64,000 bases of DNA from Acinetobacter sp. Ac_5812. Its GTDB lineage: Bacteria; Pseudomonadota; Gammaproteobacteria; Pseudomonadales; Moraxellaceae. The stretch lies in the NCBI RefSeq assembly GCF_013072695.1, contig NZ_LXUK01000025.1, positions 1-64,000 on the forward strand, in the 5' to 3' direction. A program made the position numbers and the translations under genes. This document shows positions 8,730-18,652 of the stretch, one piece after another. Under the pieces are notes generated by a model that did not search any database, was not told the DNA's origin, and saw only the letters and a list, made by a program, of their open reading frames with translations. How positions within the stretch are numbered: position 1 is the first letter of the stretch; each line of letters begins with the position of its first letter.

Positions 8730-11578
8730 TTCTCTTTCTGACTCTGTTCTATTGCCGGGGGTAAAGGCGCCAGATAAGCAATGACCAGCATCACAGCTCC
8801 CGAACCAATAAAAGAAATCACGCGGGTTAAAGTGCCACTTTGCGATAAATCCAATAGCAACAGTTTCGCTACCACAATACCTAACAAAGCTGCACCGACA
8901 AACCAGATTTGTCGGATGTGGCGGCGGCTGGAAAAGGTCATCAGAATGAAGGCTAAAATAACCCACAATAGTGTCAAACTGAGTTGCACATCACCATTCG
9001 ACCAAATTGCTGCGCTCCAGAATGGTGTGCCCAGATAATGATGCATGGCTCGCACCACTACACTACTCAGCACCAATAGGCCAATCAAAATGGTAGTGAC
9101 TTTAAAGCCCCATTCCATCGAACGCTCTGCACTAAAGTCATGATGATAAATCACCCAGATCAGACCTGTAAACACCAGTAAAGACAGTAAGTCAGTGAAG
9201 TTAAGTAAAGGTAAGTAATAATATTGCTCAGCTGAATGCAGATCTAAACTGACTAAGACGAGCCAAAATAAACTAAGACACCAAACAGGAGATTGCTGTA
9301 ACAGCTGAATATTTTTAGTAGCAAATAAAAAGACTGCAAAAAATACTGGAATTATGGCAAAACCAATCAATGGCATAATTGGGAAAAAAGCCAAACCTAT
9401 AATCGCTAAATTGAGCCAAAAAATCGTTGCCCAAATCCCAAATCTACGCTGATCAACATCAATAACAATAGAAGCCAAAATAATCGTTGCCACAACAAAC
9501 TGTTCTTGTTGCAAACCTGTAGGCCAATGCAACTGTTGATAGATATTTGCAGCAAAACTTTCAATATAAGCTAATGCAACCAATGCCCCAAGTAACAGCA
9601 ATTGCAAAGTATCCCACGAAGTTTTTGCATAACGTTTTACAATGAGACTAAAAACTGCCAACGAAGCACTCGCTGTCAATAAATAAGGACTCAGACCGTT
9701 CCCTTGCCAATGTCGAAATTCAACCCAAGCAATTGCCCCAGCATACATTCCCAAGGTAAGAAAAACACCACTCAACATTTTGGCACTAAAATATTTTTCC
9801 ACTTGCTGATAGCTGAGTAAATAAAAGGCCGAAATAAATTGGGCAAGCGCAAAAATCGCGGTACTTAAAATTGGGAAATGATCATTTGACCAAACTTGGA
9901 ACAGTAATGCCACTGAGCTTAATAGCACCAGTGCCACACCAACATAGCGACTTAATCGGTAACGCTCGGTCACGCCCCAGACAATCAATGCCGTACCCTG
10001 AATCACCCAACCCGTTGAGGTCCAATGCGCCCCTTTAGCCAACGGGAAAATCAATGCAAAAAATACTACGGCAAGAATAAAGAAACTTTTGGCTAAAATT
10101 GAGAGTTGTGGATGCTGACGTTTAATCCAAAGATTTAAAGCAATATAAGTCGCGGCAAGTGCAACAGCGCCCCAAGTGAGAGCTGTCGTCGAGTTATGCA
10201 TCAAATAAGCATGTAAGGAAAAGCCCAAGACAGGCACACTAAAGATCAGACCGACATCTAAAATCGGCTGTAAGCGCTCAGATGACGGATCTGTTTGTTG
10301 CTGCTGGTTTTGAGCACGCAGCATCAACTGGCTATAGCGAATACTGAGCCAGATGAATAACGCCATATGCAACCAGAGAATGATATCCAAGGTATCAAAC
10401 TGCGTGGTCTTGGCATAAATCCCAATGGTTGCCCCACCAATAAACATGGTGGCAAAGAACGCAATTTGATGCAGAATTTTCCATGGTTGAATAAAGTTCA
10501 ACGCTGCCACGGCCAAGTTAATCACAAAGTAATAGCCAAACAAGAAAATCACATCAGGATGATTTTGAGGAATCACCAGTGGAGCTAGATAGGCCATGGT
10601 CAATGCCAACATAGCCAAATACAAGGCCTGTTGCTTTAAGCTCAGATAGACCGTTGCCAATAATAAAAAGACAAACAGCATACTGGCGGTGCTTAAGCTG
10701 GCAATCACTGCAAAATGATGTGAGAAAATCAAGGTTAAGAAGATCACCGCCAACCCTACACCTTGTAGAGCGACTGCAAATAATTGATTTTTCTTTTGCA
10801 ATAAATATCCTACAACTGTGGTGACGACACCTGCAATTGCAATAAAACCCAATTTTACGCCTAGGCTGAGCTGCCAATGCTCACTGGCAAAACGTAATAA
10901 TAAAATCACACCAACCATTAATATGGCGACCGCAACACGGAGAATCGGATTGCCGTGCATCATCCAGTCCAGTGCAGGCTGCCACCAAGCAGGTGTTTGC
11001 ACTGGAGCTGAATTGGGTAACTGTACAGGGGCAGGATCACTTGAATGCTGTGAAGATTCAGCTTTAGCCTGCATCCAAGCAGGCTGTTGTTCAAAGCGAG
11101 AAGAGTTTGAAGCTGTCGTTTCAACTAATTCAACAGATTCTTCAGTGCTTAGAGCCTGTTGTTGAGCTTGAGTTGAAACATCTGGGTGTAGTGATTGGGT
11201 TGCATATTGCTCTAAATGCAACAATCGAGTCTGAAAGGCACTGATGGTATGAATCAAACATAAGAGTAATACCAATAAAGCGCCACCTGCGAGCCATATC
11301 CATGTATTGGCATAGGCAAATAGCGCAACGAGTGCCGCGCCATATATCACAATTTTTTGTATGCCAATACCAGCCCCCAATGCAAAATAGCTTGGTGCTG
11401 CTTGTTCTAGTTGAAGTAAACGCTGATGAATTTCAGACAGGATGTGCACAATAACAACGGTCAAACCAATTGTAGCGGCAACAATGGTCCCTTGCCATTT
11501 GAAGGCAACTGCACAAGCGAGCAGTATCGTCAGCGCGATTAGAACAATGACAATTCCCTGTTTGTCGTTTTTATACAT
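8726..11578 (-). CDS. DUF2339 polytopic membrane protein
   Basis: 950 aa. After two N-terminal helices and a hydrophilic Gln/Ser-rich linker (about residues 120-200), the rest is a nearly continuous series of some two dozen hydrophobic helices. That is the DUF2339 architecture. The domain begins near WWQPALDWMMHGNPILRVAVAI and includes the KLGFIAIAG segment. Its function is unknown; it is probably an inner-membrane protein. Its stop codon shares the TTAA at 8726-8729 with the stop of the convergent mscS gene, so no terminator separates them. Confidence 0.82.
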   Translation of the reverse strand: MYKNDKQGIVIVLIALTILLACAVAFKWQGTIVAATIGLTVVIVHILSEIHQRLLQLEQAAPSYFALGAGIGIQKIVIYGAALVALFAYANTWIWLAGGALLVLLLCLIHTISAFQTRLLHLEQYATQSLHPDVSTQAQQQALSTEESVELVETTASNSSRFEQQPAWMQAKAESSQHSSDPAPVQLPNSAPVQTPAWWQPALDWMMHGNPILRVAVAILMVGVILLLRFASEHWQLSLGVKLGFIAIAGVVTTVVGYLLQKKNQLFAVALQGVGLAVIFLTLIFSHHFAVIASLSTASMLFVFLLLATVYLSLKQQALYLAMLALTMAYLAPLVIPQNHPDVIFLFGYYFVINLAVAALNFIQPWKILHQIAFFATMFIGGATIGIYAKTTQFDTLDIILWLHMALFIWLSIRYSQLMLRAQNQQQQTDPSSERLQPILDVGLIFSVPVLGFSLHAYLMHNSTTALTWGAVALAATYIALNLWIKRQHPQLSILAKSFFILAVVFFALIFPLAKGAHWTSTGWVIQGTALIVWGVTERYRLSRYVGVALVLLSSVALLFQVWSNDHFPILSTAIFALAQFISAFYLLSYQQVEKYFSAKMLSGVFLTLGMYAGAIAWVEFRHWQGNGLSPYLLTASASLAVFSLIVKRYAKTSWDTLQLLLLGALVALAYIESFAANIYQQLHWPTGLQQEQFVVATIILASIVIDVDQRRFGIWATIFWLNLAIIGLAFFPIMPLIGFAIIPVFFAVFLFATKNIQLLQQSPVWCLSLFWLVLVSLDLHSAEQYYYLPLLNFTDLLSLLVFTGLIWVIYHHDFSAERSMEWGFKVTTILIGLLVLSSVVVRAMHHYLGTPFWSAAIWSNGDVQLSLTLLWVILAFILMTFSSRRHIRQIWFVGAALLGIVVAKLLLLDLSQSGTLTRVISFIGSGAVMLVIAYLAPLPPAIEQSQKEN

Positions 11579-11724
11579 AGACTTATATCAGTTCTGACAG
11601 CTTCATTGCAGTCATATTACTTGATCACTAGTTCAGCAGGTAATGTTACATACAAAATACTGCAAATTTTCAACGACACAACTAGCCGTACTCTTCCACG
11701 TTCAGATAAGACAGCCACGGCTTT

Positions 11725-11753
11725 TTCACGTAAAATAGCAGCTAATTTATAAT
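11725..11753 (+). promoter_or_regulatory. Candidate sigma-70 promoter of polA
   Basis: TTCACG (11725-11730) and TATAAT (11748-11753) are separated by 17 bp. The -10 box is a perfect match and the -35 matches four of six. The expected start near 11760 would leave an unusually short 5' leader before the polA ATG at 11767. Confidence 0.5.
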
Positions 11754-11766
11754 TAGGATTTGCGCA

Positions 11767-14532
11767 ATGCCACCTTTTGTCTTGGTTGACGGGTCTTATT
11801 TCTTATTTCGTGCTTTTCACGCTTTACCACCATTAACCACATCTACTGGCTTACATACCAATGCAATACGTGGTGCAATTTCAGCAATCCAAAAACTGAT
11901 GCGTCGCACTCAGCCGACTCACATGGCTGTGATTTTTGATACACCTGAACCCACCTTTCGTCACAAGTTATCGCCGATTTATAAAGGTGATCGCCCAAGT
12001 ATGCCTGAGGAATTGTCACAACAAATTCCCTATCTACACGCTTTGATCAAAGCGCAAGGGATTCCTTTGTATTTTCTTGCGGGTGCGGAAGCGGATGACA
12101 TTATTGGGACTTTAACCAAACGGGCCTTAGCAGAAGGTCATCATGTCCTCATTTCGACCGGTGACAAAGACATGGCACAGTTGGTCAATGAACATGTCAA
12201 ACTGGAAGACAGTTTTAAAGAACGTGTTTTAGATGAAGCCGGTGTGTTTGAAAAGTTCGGGGTGCATCCAAATCAAATTATCGATTACCTTACCCTGATG
12301 GGCGATGCATCTGATGGTATCATGGGCGTTCCGGGTGTGGGCGCAAAAACAGCGGCGAAGCTGTTGAATGAATATGGCACACTCAACAATATTATTGCCA
12401 ATGCTGATCAGCTTAAAGGCAAACTCAGCCAGAATATTAAAGATAATGTAGACAACATCAAAGTTGACCATCAACTTGCCAGTATCGTCTGTGATCTCGA
12501 TCTTGCCTTAGATTGGCATGACCTTAAACTCGCCAATCCCAATGTGGATCAGCTCCGCGAGCTCTATACCGAATTAGAGTTTCGCAACCAGTTACAATCT
12601 TTAGACCATCCAAATAATCCAAATAGTCCTGCTTATCAGCAAACATCGCAAAGTATTGCCAAAGCTGAACAAAAAGCAGAACCCGTGGTTGCTGAAGATC
12701 ATGCCAATCTTTCAAGCCAAGATGATCAACTCGGTAATGCGACTTATCATACGGTATTGAACCAACAAGATTGGGATGCATTATTACAACGTATGCAGCA
12801 AGCCGATCATTTTGCGATTGATACGGAAACCACCAACCTCGATTATCGTGTGGCTGAATTGGTCGGTTTCTCGGTCGCATTTGATGCCAAGGACGCTTAT
12901 TACGTTCCTGTTGCACATGATTATGAAGGTGCACCTGAGCAACTGAATCGAGAACAGCTTCTCGCTCAGATCAAACCGATTCTTGAAAATGAACAAGTAC
13001 GGAAAATTGGTCATCATCTCAAATACGATGCGCATATCTTTGCCAATCATGGTATCACCATTCAAGGTTGGTATTTCGATACCATGCTGGCTTCATATGT
13101 ATTGAATGCTGCGGCAACGCGACATGGTATGGATGATGTTGCACGTCTTTATCTCAGTCATTTGACCACGACGTTTGAACAAATCGCAGGTAAAGGCGCA
13201 AAGCAAAAAACCTTTAATCAGATTGAGCTTGAAGTTGCAGCACATTATGCCGCTGAAGATGCACATGTCACTTATCGCTTGTATGAAGTACTCGCTGCGA
13301 AATTAAAGAGCTCTCCTGAACTGGTCAATATTCTACATAATATTGAAATGCCAGTTGCCCGTGTCCTCACAGGAATGGAAGAAGATGGCATTAAGCTCGA
13401 CCATCAATTCCTCGATCAGCTTAGTGTTGAATTTTCAGAAACCATTCAAACGCTTGAAGCTCAGGCGGCAGAACTGGCAGGTGAAGCCTTTAATGTTGCC
13501 TCACCAAAACAGGTCGGCGAAGTCCTATTTGAAAAGCTGGGACTCAAAGGCGGTAAGAAAACAGCAACAGGTCAATACAGTACCAGTGAAAGTATTTTAG
13601 AAAAAATCGAACATCCATTGGCTGAAGTCATTTTGGAACATCGTGGCTTGGCAAAACTCAAAAATACTTATACTGATCGCCTGATTGAACAATCGCATGA
13701 TACAACGCATCGTGTGCATACCAGCTATCATCAAGCCTTAACTGCAACAGGTCGCTTGTCTTCAACTGATCCAAACCTTCAGAACATCCCAATCCGTACC
13801 CCGATTGGGCGTCAAATTCGTAAAGCCTTTATCGCACCTGAAGGTCGCGTATTATTGGCAGCCGATTACTCGCAGATCGAATTGCGTTTAATGGCACATT
13901 TCTCTCAAGATGATGCGTTAGTGCATGCCTTCCAGCAAGGTCAGGATGTGCATCGTCGTACCGCTTCTGAAGTACTGGGTATCGATATTGAAGATGTGAC
14001 CAATGACCAACGTCGCCAAGCCAAGGCTGTTAACTTTGGTCTGCTGTATGGGATGTCTGAATTTGGCTTAACCCGTCAGCTCGGCTTTACGCGTGAAGAA
14101 TCGCGGAGCTATATCGCACGTTACTTCCAGCGTTATCCGGGCGTATTGGATTATATGGAACGTACTCGTCAGATTGCACGTGAACAAGGCTTTGTGGAAA
14201 CCATTTTAGGTCGTCGTTTATACACACCCGACATTATGGCAACCAATAAAATGATCAAACAAGCGGCTGAACGTGCGGCAATCAATGCGCCGTTACAAGG
14301 AAGTGCCGCAGATATTATTAAACTTGCCATGATCGCAGTGGACAAAGTTCTGCCTAAAGATCAGGCCAAGCTGTTATTACAAGTACACGATGAACTTGTG
14401 TTTGAAGCGGATGCTGCGATTGCCGATGAACTTTCAAAACAAATTGCTGAAGTGATGCAATCGGTATTAGAAATTTCCGTGCCGTTTGTGGTTGAAGTTG
14501 GACAAGGTCCAAACTGGGATGCAGCACACTAA
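11767..14532 (+). CDS. polA: DNA polymerase I
   Basis: 921 aa with all three classical domains. These are a 5'-nuclease (about 1-290, VDGSYFLFRAFHAL, DDIIGTL, GDKDMAQLV), a DnaQ-like 3'-5' exonuclease (about 320-520, FAIDTETTNLD) and family-A polymerase (about 545-921). Polymerase motif A is LAADYSQIELRLMAH, motif B RRQAKAVNFGLLYG, and motif C LQVHDELVFEA. It fills gaps in repair and removes Okazaki RNA primers. The exonuclease DxE pair is intact, so proofreading is expected. Transcribed alone, divergently from DUF2339. Confidence 0.98.
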   Translation: MPPFVLVDGSYFLFRAFHALPPLTTSTGLHTNAIRGAISAIQKLMRRTQPTHMAVIFDTPEPTFRHKLSPIYKGDRPSMPEELSQQIPYLHALIKAQGIPLYFLAGAEADDIIGTLTKRALAEGHHVLISTGDKDMAQLVNEHVKLEDSFKERVLDEAGVFEKFGVHPNQIIDYLTLMGDASDGIMGVPGVGAKTAAKLLNEYGTLNNIIANADQLKGKLSQNIKDNVDNIKVDHQLASIVCDLDLALDWHDLKLANPNVDQLRELYTELEFRNQLQSLDHPNNPNSPAYQQTSQSIAKAEQKAEPVVAEDHANLSSQDDQLGNATYHTVLNQQDWDALLQRMQQADHFAIDTETTNLDYRVAELVGFSVAFDAKDAYYVPVAHDYEGAPEQLNREQLLAQIKPILENEQVRKIGHHLKYDAHIFANHGITIQGWYFDTMLASYVLNAAATRHGMDDVARLYLSHLTTTFEQIAGKGAKQKTFNQIELEVAAHYAAEDAHVTYRLYEVLAAKLKSSPELVNILHNIEMPVARVLTGMEEDGIKLDHQFLDQLSVEFSETIQTLEAQAAELAGEAFNVASPKQVGEVLFEKLGLKGGKKTATGQYSTSESILEKIEHPLAEVILEHRGLAKLKNTYTDRLIEQSHDTTHRVHTSYHQALTATGRLSSTDPNLQNIPIRTPIGRQIRKAFIAPEGRVLLAADYSQIELRLMAHFSQDDALVHAFQQGQDVHRRTASEVLGIDIEDVTNDQRRQAKAVNFGLLYGMSEFGLTRQLGFTREESRSYIARYFQRYPGVLDYMERTRQIAREQGFVETILGRRLYTPDIMATNKMIKQAAERAAINAPLQGSAADIIKLAMIAVDKVLPKDQAKLLLQVHDELVFEADAAIADELSKQIAEVMQSVLEISVPFVVEVGQGPNWDAAH

Positions 14533-14560
14533 CTCATCCGCACACCACAAAAACAAAATG

Positions 14561-14602
14561 TTTCTTGCAGACAGGGGATAAACTCCCCTGCGCTACAAGA
14601 AA
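14561..14602. repeat. 42-bp imperfect palindrome downstream of polA
   Basis: Outer arms TTTCTTG (14561-14567) and CAAGAAA (14596-14602) enclose inner arms CAGGGGA (14572-14578) and TCCCCTG (14584-14590) with a 5-nt loop. An asymmetric internal loop lies between the two stems. There is no T-tract, so it is not a classical terminator. The design resembles REP-like or small palindromic intergenic elements. Whether it is dispersed in the genome cannot be seen here. Confidence 0.55.
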
Positions 14603-14659
14603 ACTGAAAATAAAGAATATCTTATAAAAATTATTTCGTATAGGAGAAAGGAATGCAAT

Positions 14660-15790
14660 ATGTCCTTTAATCAAGTTCAATTTAACCGCTTTCACTCTAT
14701 TGATTCATTACGTTGTATTTCAATTTTCTTGGTCTTACTGCATCACTTCAATATTCCTTATAAGTTATTTGACACCTCGATCAATTTTCAGGTTTTTGGT
14801 GAAAACATCACCACGCTTTTAGCACGAAATGGTAACTATGGTGTCACCATGTTCTTTGTGATCTCAGGTTATCTCATCACCTCACACACCATCAAACGTT
14901 GGGGTGCATTACATCAGATTAATACTCGGGACTTTTACATTTCACGATTTGCTCGCATCATGCCCACCTTGATCTTGCTGATCTGTCTGGTTAATTTTTT
15001 AGCTGCTTTTGAGCTAAGACCCTTTATGACGCAAGCCCCTAATGGCATTGTCGTGGCTCAATCAACCGTCAATCTTGCAGCACTGACCTTTTGGATGAAC
15101 ATCCTGATTATCGAGAATGGCTGGGTCAACTATGCGCTTGGGGTGTTATGGTCTTTATCTGTAGAAGAGGTTTTCTATCTACTTTTCCCACTAACAGCAC
15201 TGCTCTTTAAGAAAAAACCCTACTTTCTATTTATCTGTTTCGCGCTGATTGTATTTGCACCTTATTTTAGATATTTACATTATGGTGAGGAAAGTGGCGC
15301 GTACCTCTATCATTACTTTTCTAGTTTTGATGGGATTGCTTTGGGTTGTATCGCAGCACTCATTGCTCCTCAACTTAAACTGCAAACCAAAACCTGGTTA
15401 GGTCTGAAATACATGGCTATTGCGACCATGTTTATCATTTATTTTTCTGCACCGATTAAAGAAAACTGTATTTGGGGAGTCAGTCTATTTGCACTTGCGA
15501 CCGCAATCGTGATTCTGGCGAATGTGGCAAATGAACAGACTGGTAGGCAGCAACAACGCTTTCAATTGCTACAAAACATCGGTAAGAACAGTTATGAAAT
15601 TTATTTATTCCATCTGATTATCTTAGGTTTTTTTAAACTGTTTTATACGCCTGCAATCACCGAGGGCAACATTAAACTGGTCTTATTATTAATCTATTTC
15701 GTTCTTGCCATTGGACTGGGTGCTTTGATCGCACGCTATTTTTCCAATCCACTCAATCAAGTCATCCGACAACGCTTAATAAAGAAATAA
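14660..15790 (+). CDS. Acyltransferase-3 family membrane O-acyltransferase
   Basis: 376 aa, about ten membrane helices. The family start FHSIDSLRCISIFLVLLHHF carries the catalytic-type His pair. FFVISGYLIT, SLSVEEVFYLLFPL and YEIYLFHLI are further hallmarks of OafA/YrhL-type acyltransferases. These move acetyl or other acyl groups onto surface polysaccharide, LPS or peptidoglycan. Substrate unknown. It stands alone after polA, with no polysaccharide cluster beside it, and ends at a hairpin terminator. A GGAG lies about 14 nt before the annotated ATG. Confidence 0.9.
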   Translation: MSFNQVQFNRFHSIDSLRCISIFLVLLHHFNIPYKLFDTSINFQVFGENITTLLARNGNYGVTMFFVISGYLITSHTIKRWGALHQINTRDFYISRFARIMPTLILLICLVNFLAAFELRPFMTQAPNGIVVAQSTVNLAALTFWMNILIIENGWVNYALGVLWSLSVEEVFYLLFPLTALLFKKKPYFLFICFALIVFAPYFRYLHYGEESGAYLYHYFSSFDGIALGCIAALIAPQLKLQTKTWLGLKYMAIATMFIIYFSAPIKENCIWGVSLFALATAIVILANVANEQTGRQQQRFQLLQNIGKNSYEIYLFHLIILGFFKLFYTPAITEGNIKLVLLLIYFVLAIGLGALIARYFSNPLNQVIRQRLIKK

Positions 15791-15816
15791 AAAATGGGCA
15801 TCACGCCCATTTTTTA
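15789..15816. terminator. Intrinsic terminator, acyltransferase / yggT
   Basis: Stem AAAAAATGGGC / GCCCATTTTTT with a 5-nt loop (15800-15804). A- and T-tracts on both sides allow use from either strand; it lies between two convergent genes. Confidence 0.9.
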
Positions 15817-15831
15817 TTGAACCAAGCTTGC

Positions 15832-16401
15832 TTAAAGGCCAGTTAAAAGTACCTTAGCTGCTTCATTCATCAGGATTTCAGCTACATATAGAGCCAAAAA
15901 TGCCAAAATTGGAGAGAGGTCAATCATTCCCATGTTTGGTAATAAACGACGGAAAGGTGCCAGTAAAGGCTCAGCAAGTTCCTGAATCACTTCGATATAA
16001 GGTGAGCGTGACTGCGTAAACATCACCACCCAACTTAAAATGATCGTTGCAAAAATCAAATAACGACAGAAACGAATCAAGTCCTGAATCATGGTCACAA
16101 ATGTCGTGATCACCAGATACACCGCACTATGTGGCATCTGTCCAGATAAATACATCAAACCAAACATTTTCAGGAGATACAATATCACCAACAACGCAAC
16201 TGCCGCTAAATTGACACGGCCCTTACCTGTCGTCGGGAAAATGCGGCTAAACAGATCGACAATCTTGGTGGCTTTCACAGTTGAAAGCACCACAGGATTG
16301 TATGGACTGACTGCCGCCAATTGCATTAAAAAACGGAAAAAGACCAATAAAATTGCAACATTGATCAAAACACCAAAAATTAGCGCAGAACTTGCACCCA
16401 T
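15832..16401 (-). CDS. YggT family inner-membrane protein
   Basis: 189 aa with two YGGT repeats (about residues 5-85 and 100-185). Each has a pair of hydrophobic helices; RFLMQLAAVSPYNPVV in the first and EPLLAPFRRLLPNMGMIDLSPILAF (quoted in part) in the second are typical. The molecular role is not settled; family members are linked to osmotic stress and cell-division or pilus-related operons. The gene follows proC by 16 bp, an arrangement conserved in many Proteobacteria, and ends the minus-strand operon. Confidence 0.9.
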   Translation of the reverse strand: MGASSALIFGVLINVAILLVFFRFLMQLAAVSPYNPVVLSTVKATKIVDLFSRIFPTTGKGRVNLAAVALLVILYLLKMFGLMYLSGQMPHSAVYLVITTFVTMIQDLIRFCRYLIFATIILSWVVMFTQSRSPYIEVIQELAEPLLAPFRRLLPNMGMIDLSPILAFLALYVAEILMNEAAKVLLTGL

Positions 16402-16417
16402 AATTGTCTTATCCTAC

Positions 16418-17257
16418 TTAAACCGATTTAGACTTGTCACTCAACTCTTGCGCAAGCTCTTGGCTACGCTTCTGAGCTGCTGCAAGCGCTGCTTGAATAT
16501 TTTGTGAAATCTGCGCACGATCAAACACCTCTAAAGCTGCTTGGGTTGTGCCATTTGGAGAAGTCACATTTTTACGTAATTCTGCTGGAGAATTGGAGCT
16601 GGTAATCGCCATTTGCGCCGCGCCTAAGGCTGTCTGCAAAGTCAATGCCGTCGCCACTTTTTCATCGAGCCCTAAGTTTTTACCTGCACGGATCATACTC
16701 TCCATCAAATAGAAGAAGTATGCAGGACCCGAACCAGAGACTGCAGTTACTGCATCAATCTGGGCTTCACTCTCCACCCAAATCGTTAAACCAGTCGCCG
16801 CTAAAATTTGACTGGTTAACTCGCGATCTTGAGCATTGACCGCTTCTGATGCATAAATCCCATGTGCACCCGTTTGAACCAATGCAGGTGTATTTGGCAT
16901 GACACGCACAACACGTTGACTGCCCCCAATTAAATCTGAAATTGTTTGAATTTCAGCACCCGCAATAATTGAGATCACCAGTTTATCTGACAATAAACCT
17001 TGTAATGGTTGTAATACCGTTGCCAACACTTGGGGTTTTACCGCCAATACCACCACATCTGCATGTTTCACAGCTTCAACATTATCGGTTGTGGTTTGAA
17101 TGCCTTTTTCTTCTAATATGTGACGAATTTGCTCTACCGGATCAGAAACGGTAATGCGGGTTGTGGGTAAACCGCGAGAAAGCAGTCCACCAATCAAGGC
17201 TTGCGCCATGTTACCACCGCCAATAAAACAAATATTTTTATTCAATGCTGTCGCCAT
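16418..17257 (-). CDS. proC: Pyrroline-5-carboxylate reductase
   Basis: 279 aa, full length. It catalyses the last step of proline synthesis, NAD(P)H-dependent reduction of pyrroline-5-carboxylate. The Rossmann motif ICFIGGGNMAQALIGGLL is at the N-terminus. The dimerisation/catalytic region reads AVSGSGPAYFFYLMES, followed by LRKNVTSPNGTTQAAL. It lies 3 bp after tilS and 16 bp before yggT, so it is part of the accA-tilS-proC-yggT unit. Confidence 0.97.
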   Translation of the reverse strand: MATALNKNICFIGGGNMAQALIGGLLSRGLPTTRITVSDPVEQIRHILEEKGIQTTTDNVEAVKHADVVVLAVKPQVLATVLQPLQGLLSDKLVISIIAGAEIQTISDLIGGSQRVVRVMPNTPALVQTGAHGIYASEAVNAQDRELTSQILAATGLTIWVESEAQIDAVTAVSGSGPAYFFYLMESMIRAGKNLGLDEKVATALTLQTALGAAQMAITSSNSPAELRKNVTSPNGTTQAALEVFDRAQISQNIQAALAAAQKRSQELAQELSDKSKSV

Positions 17258-17260
17258 GTC

Positions 17261-18652
17261 CTACTCGTCATATGATAAAGACGGATGAAAAAAGTCATCA
17301 CTGTCAGAAATTAAACTTGGTTGCCAACCGCCCTGCTCTAAATAATCAGATTGCGCCAACCAAAAACCCTTTGGGCTAAAAACCCCAAGCATAACATTAT
17401 CTACGACTAATATTTGAATTGTATGACGTAACCAAGGCAAAATCTGTAGCTCTTGAATGGCTTTTTTCAGAGGCCAATGTCCAACACGACCATAAAGATG
17501 AATTTTTTCACCCCCCTGTCGTTTAAGCAACGTTAACTCTCGTCCTAAAAGCCGAGATGAAAAACCAATTTTTTGAGTTTCAATCTTAAATTGTCCAGCC
17601 GCAACATTTATGGTTTCGCCCAGATCAAACTGTTGTGACGAGGTATCTGGAAAGGAAAATAATTTTTCTGCGTACAACTCATCGTGAGTTAAACGATATA
17701 ACGTCTTCTGATAGCGAACGAAATAATGCTGATTGAGATGTAAAGTTGCCTGCGCATCTGGCTTTGCAAGAATGACTTCATGCTGCAATCGCTGCACCAT
17801 ATCATAACTCGGGCGATACTGATCCGAACCCTTCATCCAAGCAGATAACAATTGACGTTGTCGCGCAGCCGAGAGTTGCTGCAACTCGATCAGATCAAGT
17901 ACACGCTCGGTCGCACATTGTTGCCAATCCATCTGTAACACGTCATCCAGTATTTCCGCAGCATCCTGCATCAGAGAACTGGTCCGTGCCACAGCTGCCT
18001 GCATTTTTGGGAAGCGTTTTTGTAAGACATCCCATAATTCTTCTCGACACCACGCCCGATCATAGTGTGTATCGTGATTGGTTGGGTCTGTCACATAGTC
18101 AAAATCAAGTTGCTGCGACCATTGTTCAATTTGCTCACGACTCACATCTAAAAATGGTCGCCAAATGGTCATGTCTTGACGAATATCAATTTGCTGCATC
18201 GCAGCCAAGCCATGCACACCGGCTCCAGAAAGCAAGCGTAATAATAGCGTTTCAGCCTGATCCTGCTGATGATGTGCCAAGACTAGAATTTCATTGGGTT
18301 GTAAATGCTGTTGATACGCTTGATAACGCGCTTGACGTGCTTGTTGTTCCAAATTGCCTGTTGCAACGTCTACTTGTTGAATAATACACGGGATATTTAA
18401 GGCATCTGACTGCTGCTGTACAACATGGCCCCATTCAGCACTCATCGTTTGAAGTTGATGATCAACATAAATCGCACGGGTTTGAGTCGGAAAAAGTTCA
18501 GACATTAGAAACAGCAACAGCATGGAATCCATGCCGCCGCTACACCCAATCAAGAATTGAGTTTGTTCAGAAAAATGCTGGGTTTGTGCTAAGACGCGAT
18601 GCCTAAATTGCTGCTGCCAAACTTCATTAAACGTTGATAACGTGCGTCGCAT
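17261..18652 (-). CDS. tilS: tRNA(Ile)-lysidine synthase
   Basis: 463 aa. TilS converts C34 of tRNA-Ile(CAU) to lysidine so that it reads AUA. The N-type ATP-pyrophosphatase loop is FLIGCSGGMDSMLLL, followed by the AHHQQDQAET motif. The C-terminal substrate-binding domain holds the REL...RQGGEKIHLYGR stretch. The start overlaps the end of accA by 64 bp. The overlapped N-terminus (FNEVWQQQFRHRVLAQ) looks like authentic protein, so the overlap seems real and implies translational coupling. Confidence 0.95.
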   Translation of the reverse strand: MRRTLSTFNEVWQQQFRHRVLAQTQHFSEQTQFLIGCSGGMDSMLLLFLMSELFPTQTRAIYVDHQLQTMSAEWGHVVQQQSDALNIPCIIQQVDVATGNLEQQARQARYQAYQQHLQPNEILVLAHHQQDQAETLLLRLLSGAGVHGLAAMQQIDIRQDMTIWRPFLDVSREQIEQWSQQLDFDYVTDPTNHDTHYDRAWCREELWDVLQKRFPKMQAAVARTSSLMQDAAEILDDVLQMDWQQCATERVLDLIELQQLSAARQRQLLSAWMKGSDQYRPSYDMVQRLQHEVILAKPDAQATLHLNQHYFVRYQKTLYRLTHDELYAEKLFSFPDTSSQQFDLGETINVAAGQFKIETQKIGFSSRLLGRELTLLKRQGGEKIHLYGRVGHWPLKKAIQELQILPWLRHTIQILVVDNVMLGVFSPKGFWLAQSDYLEQGGWQPSLISDSDDFFHPSLSYDE

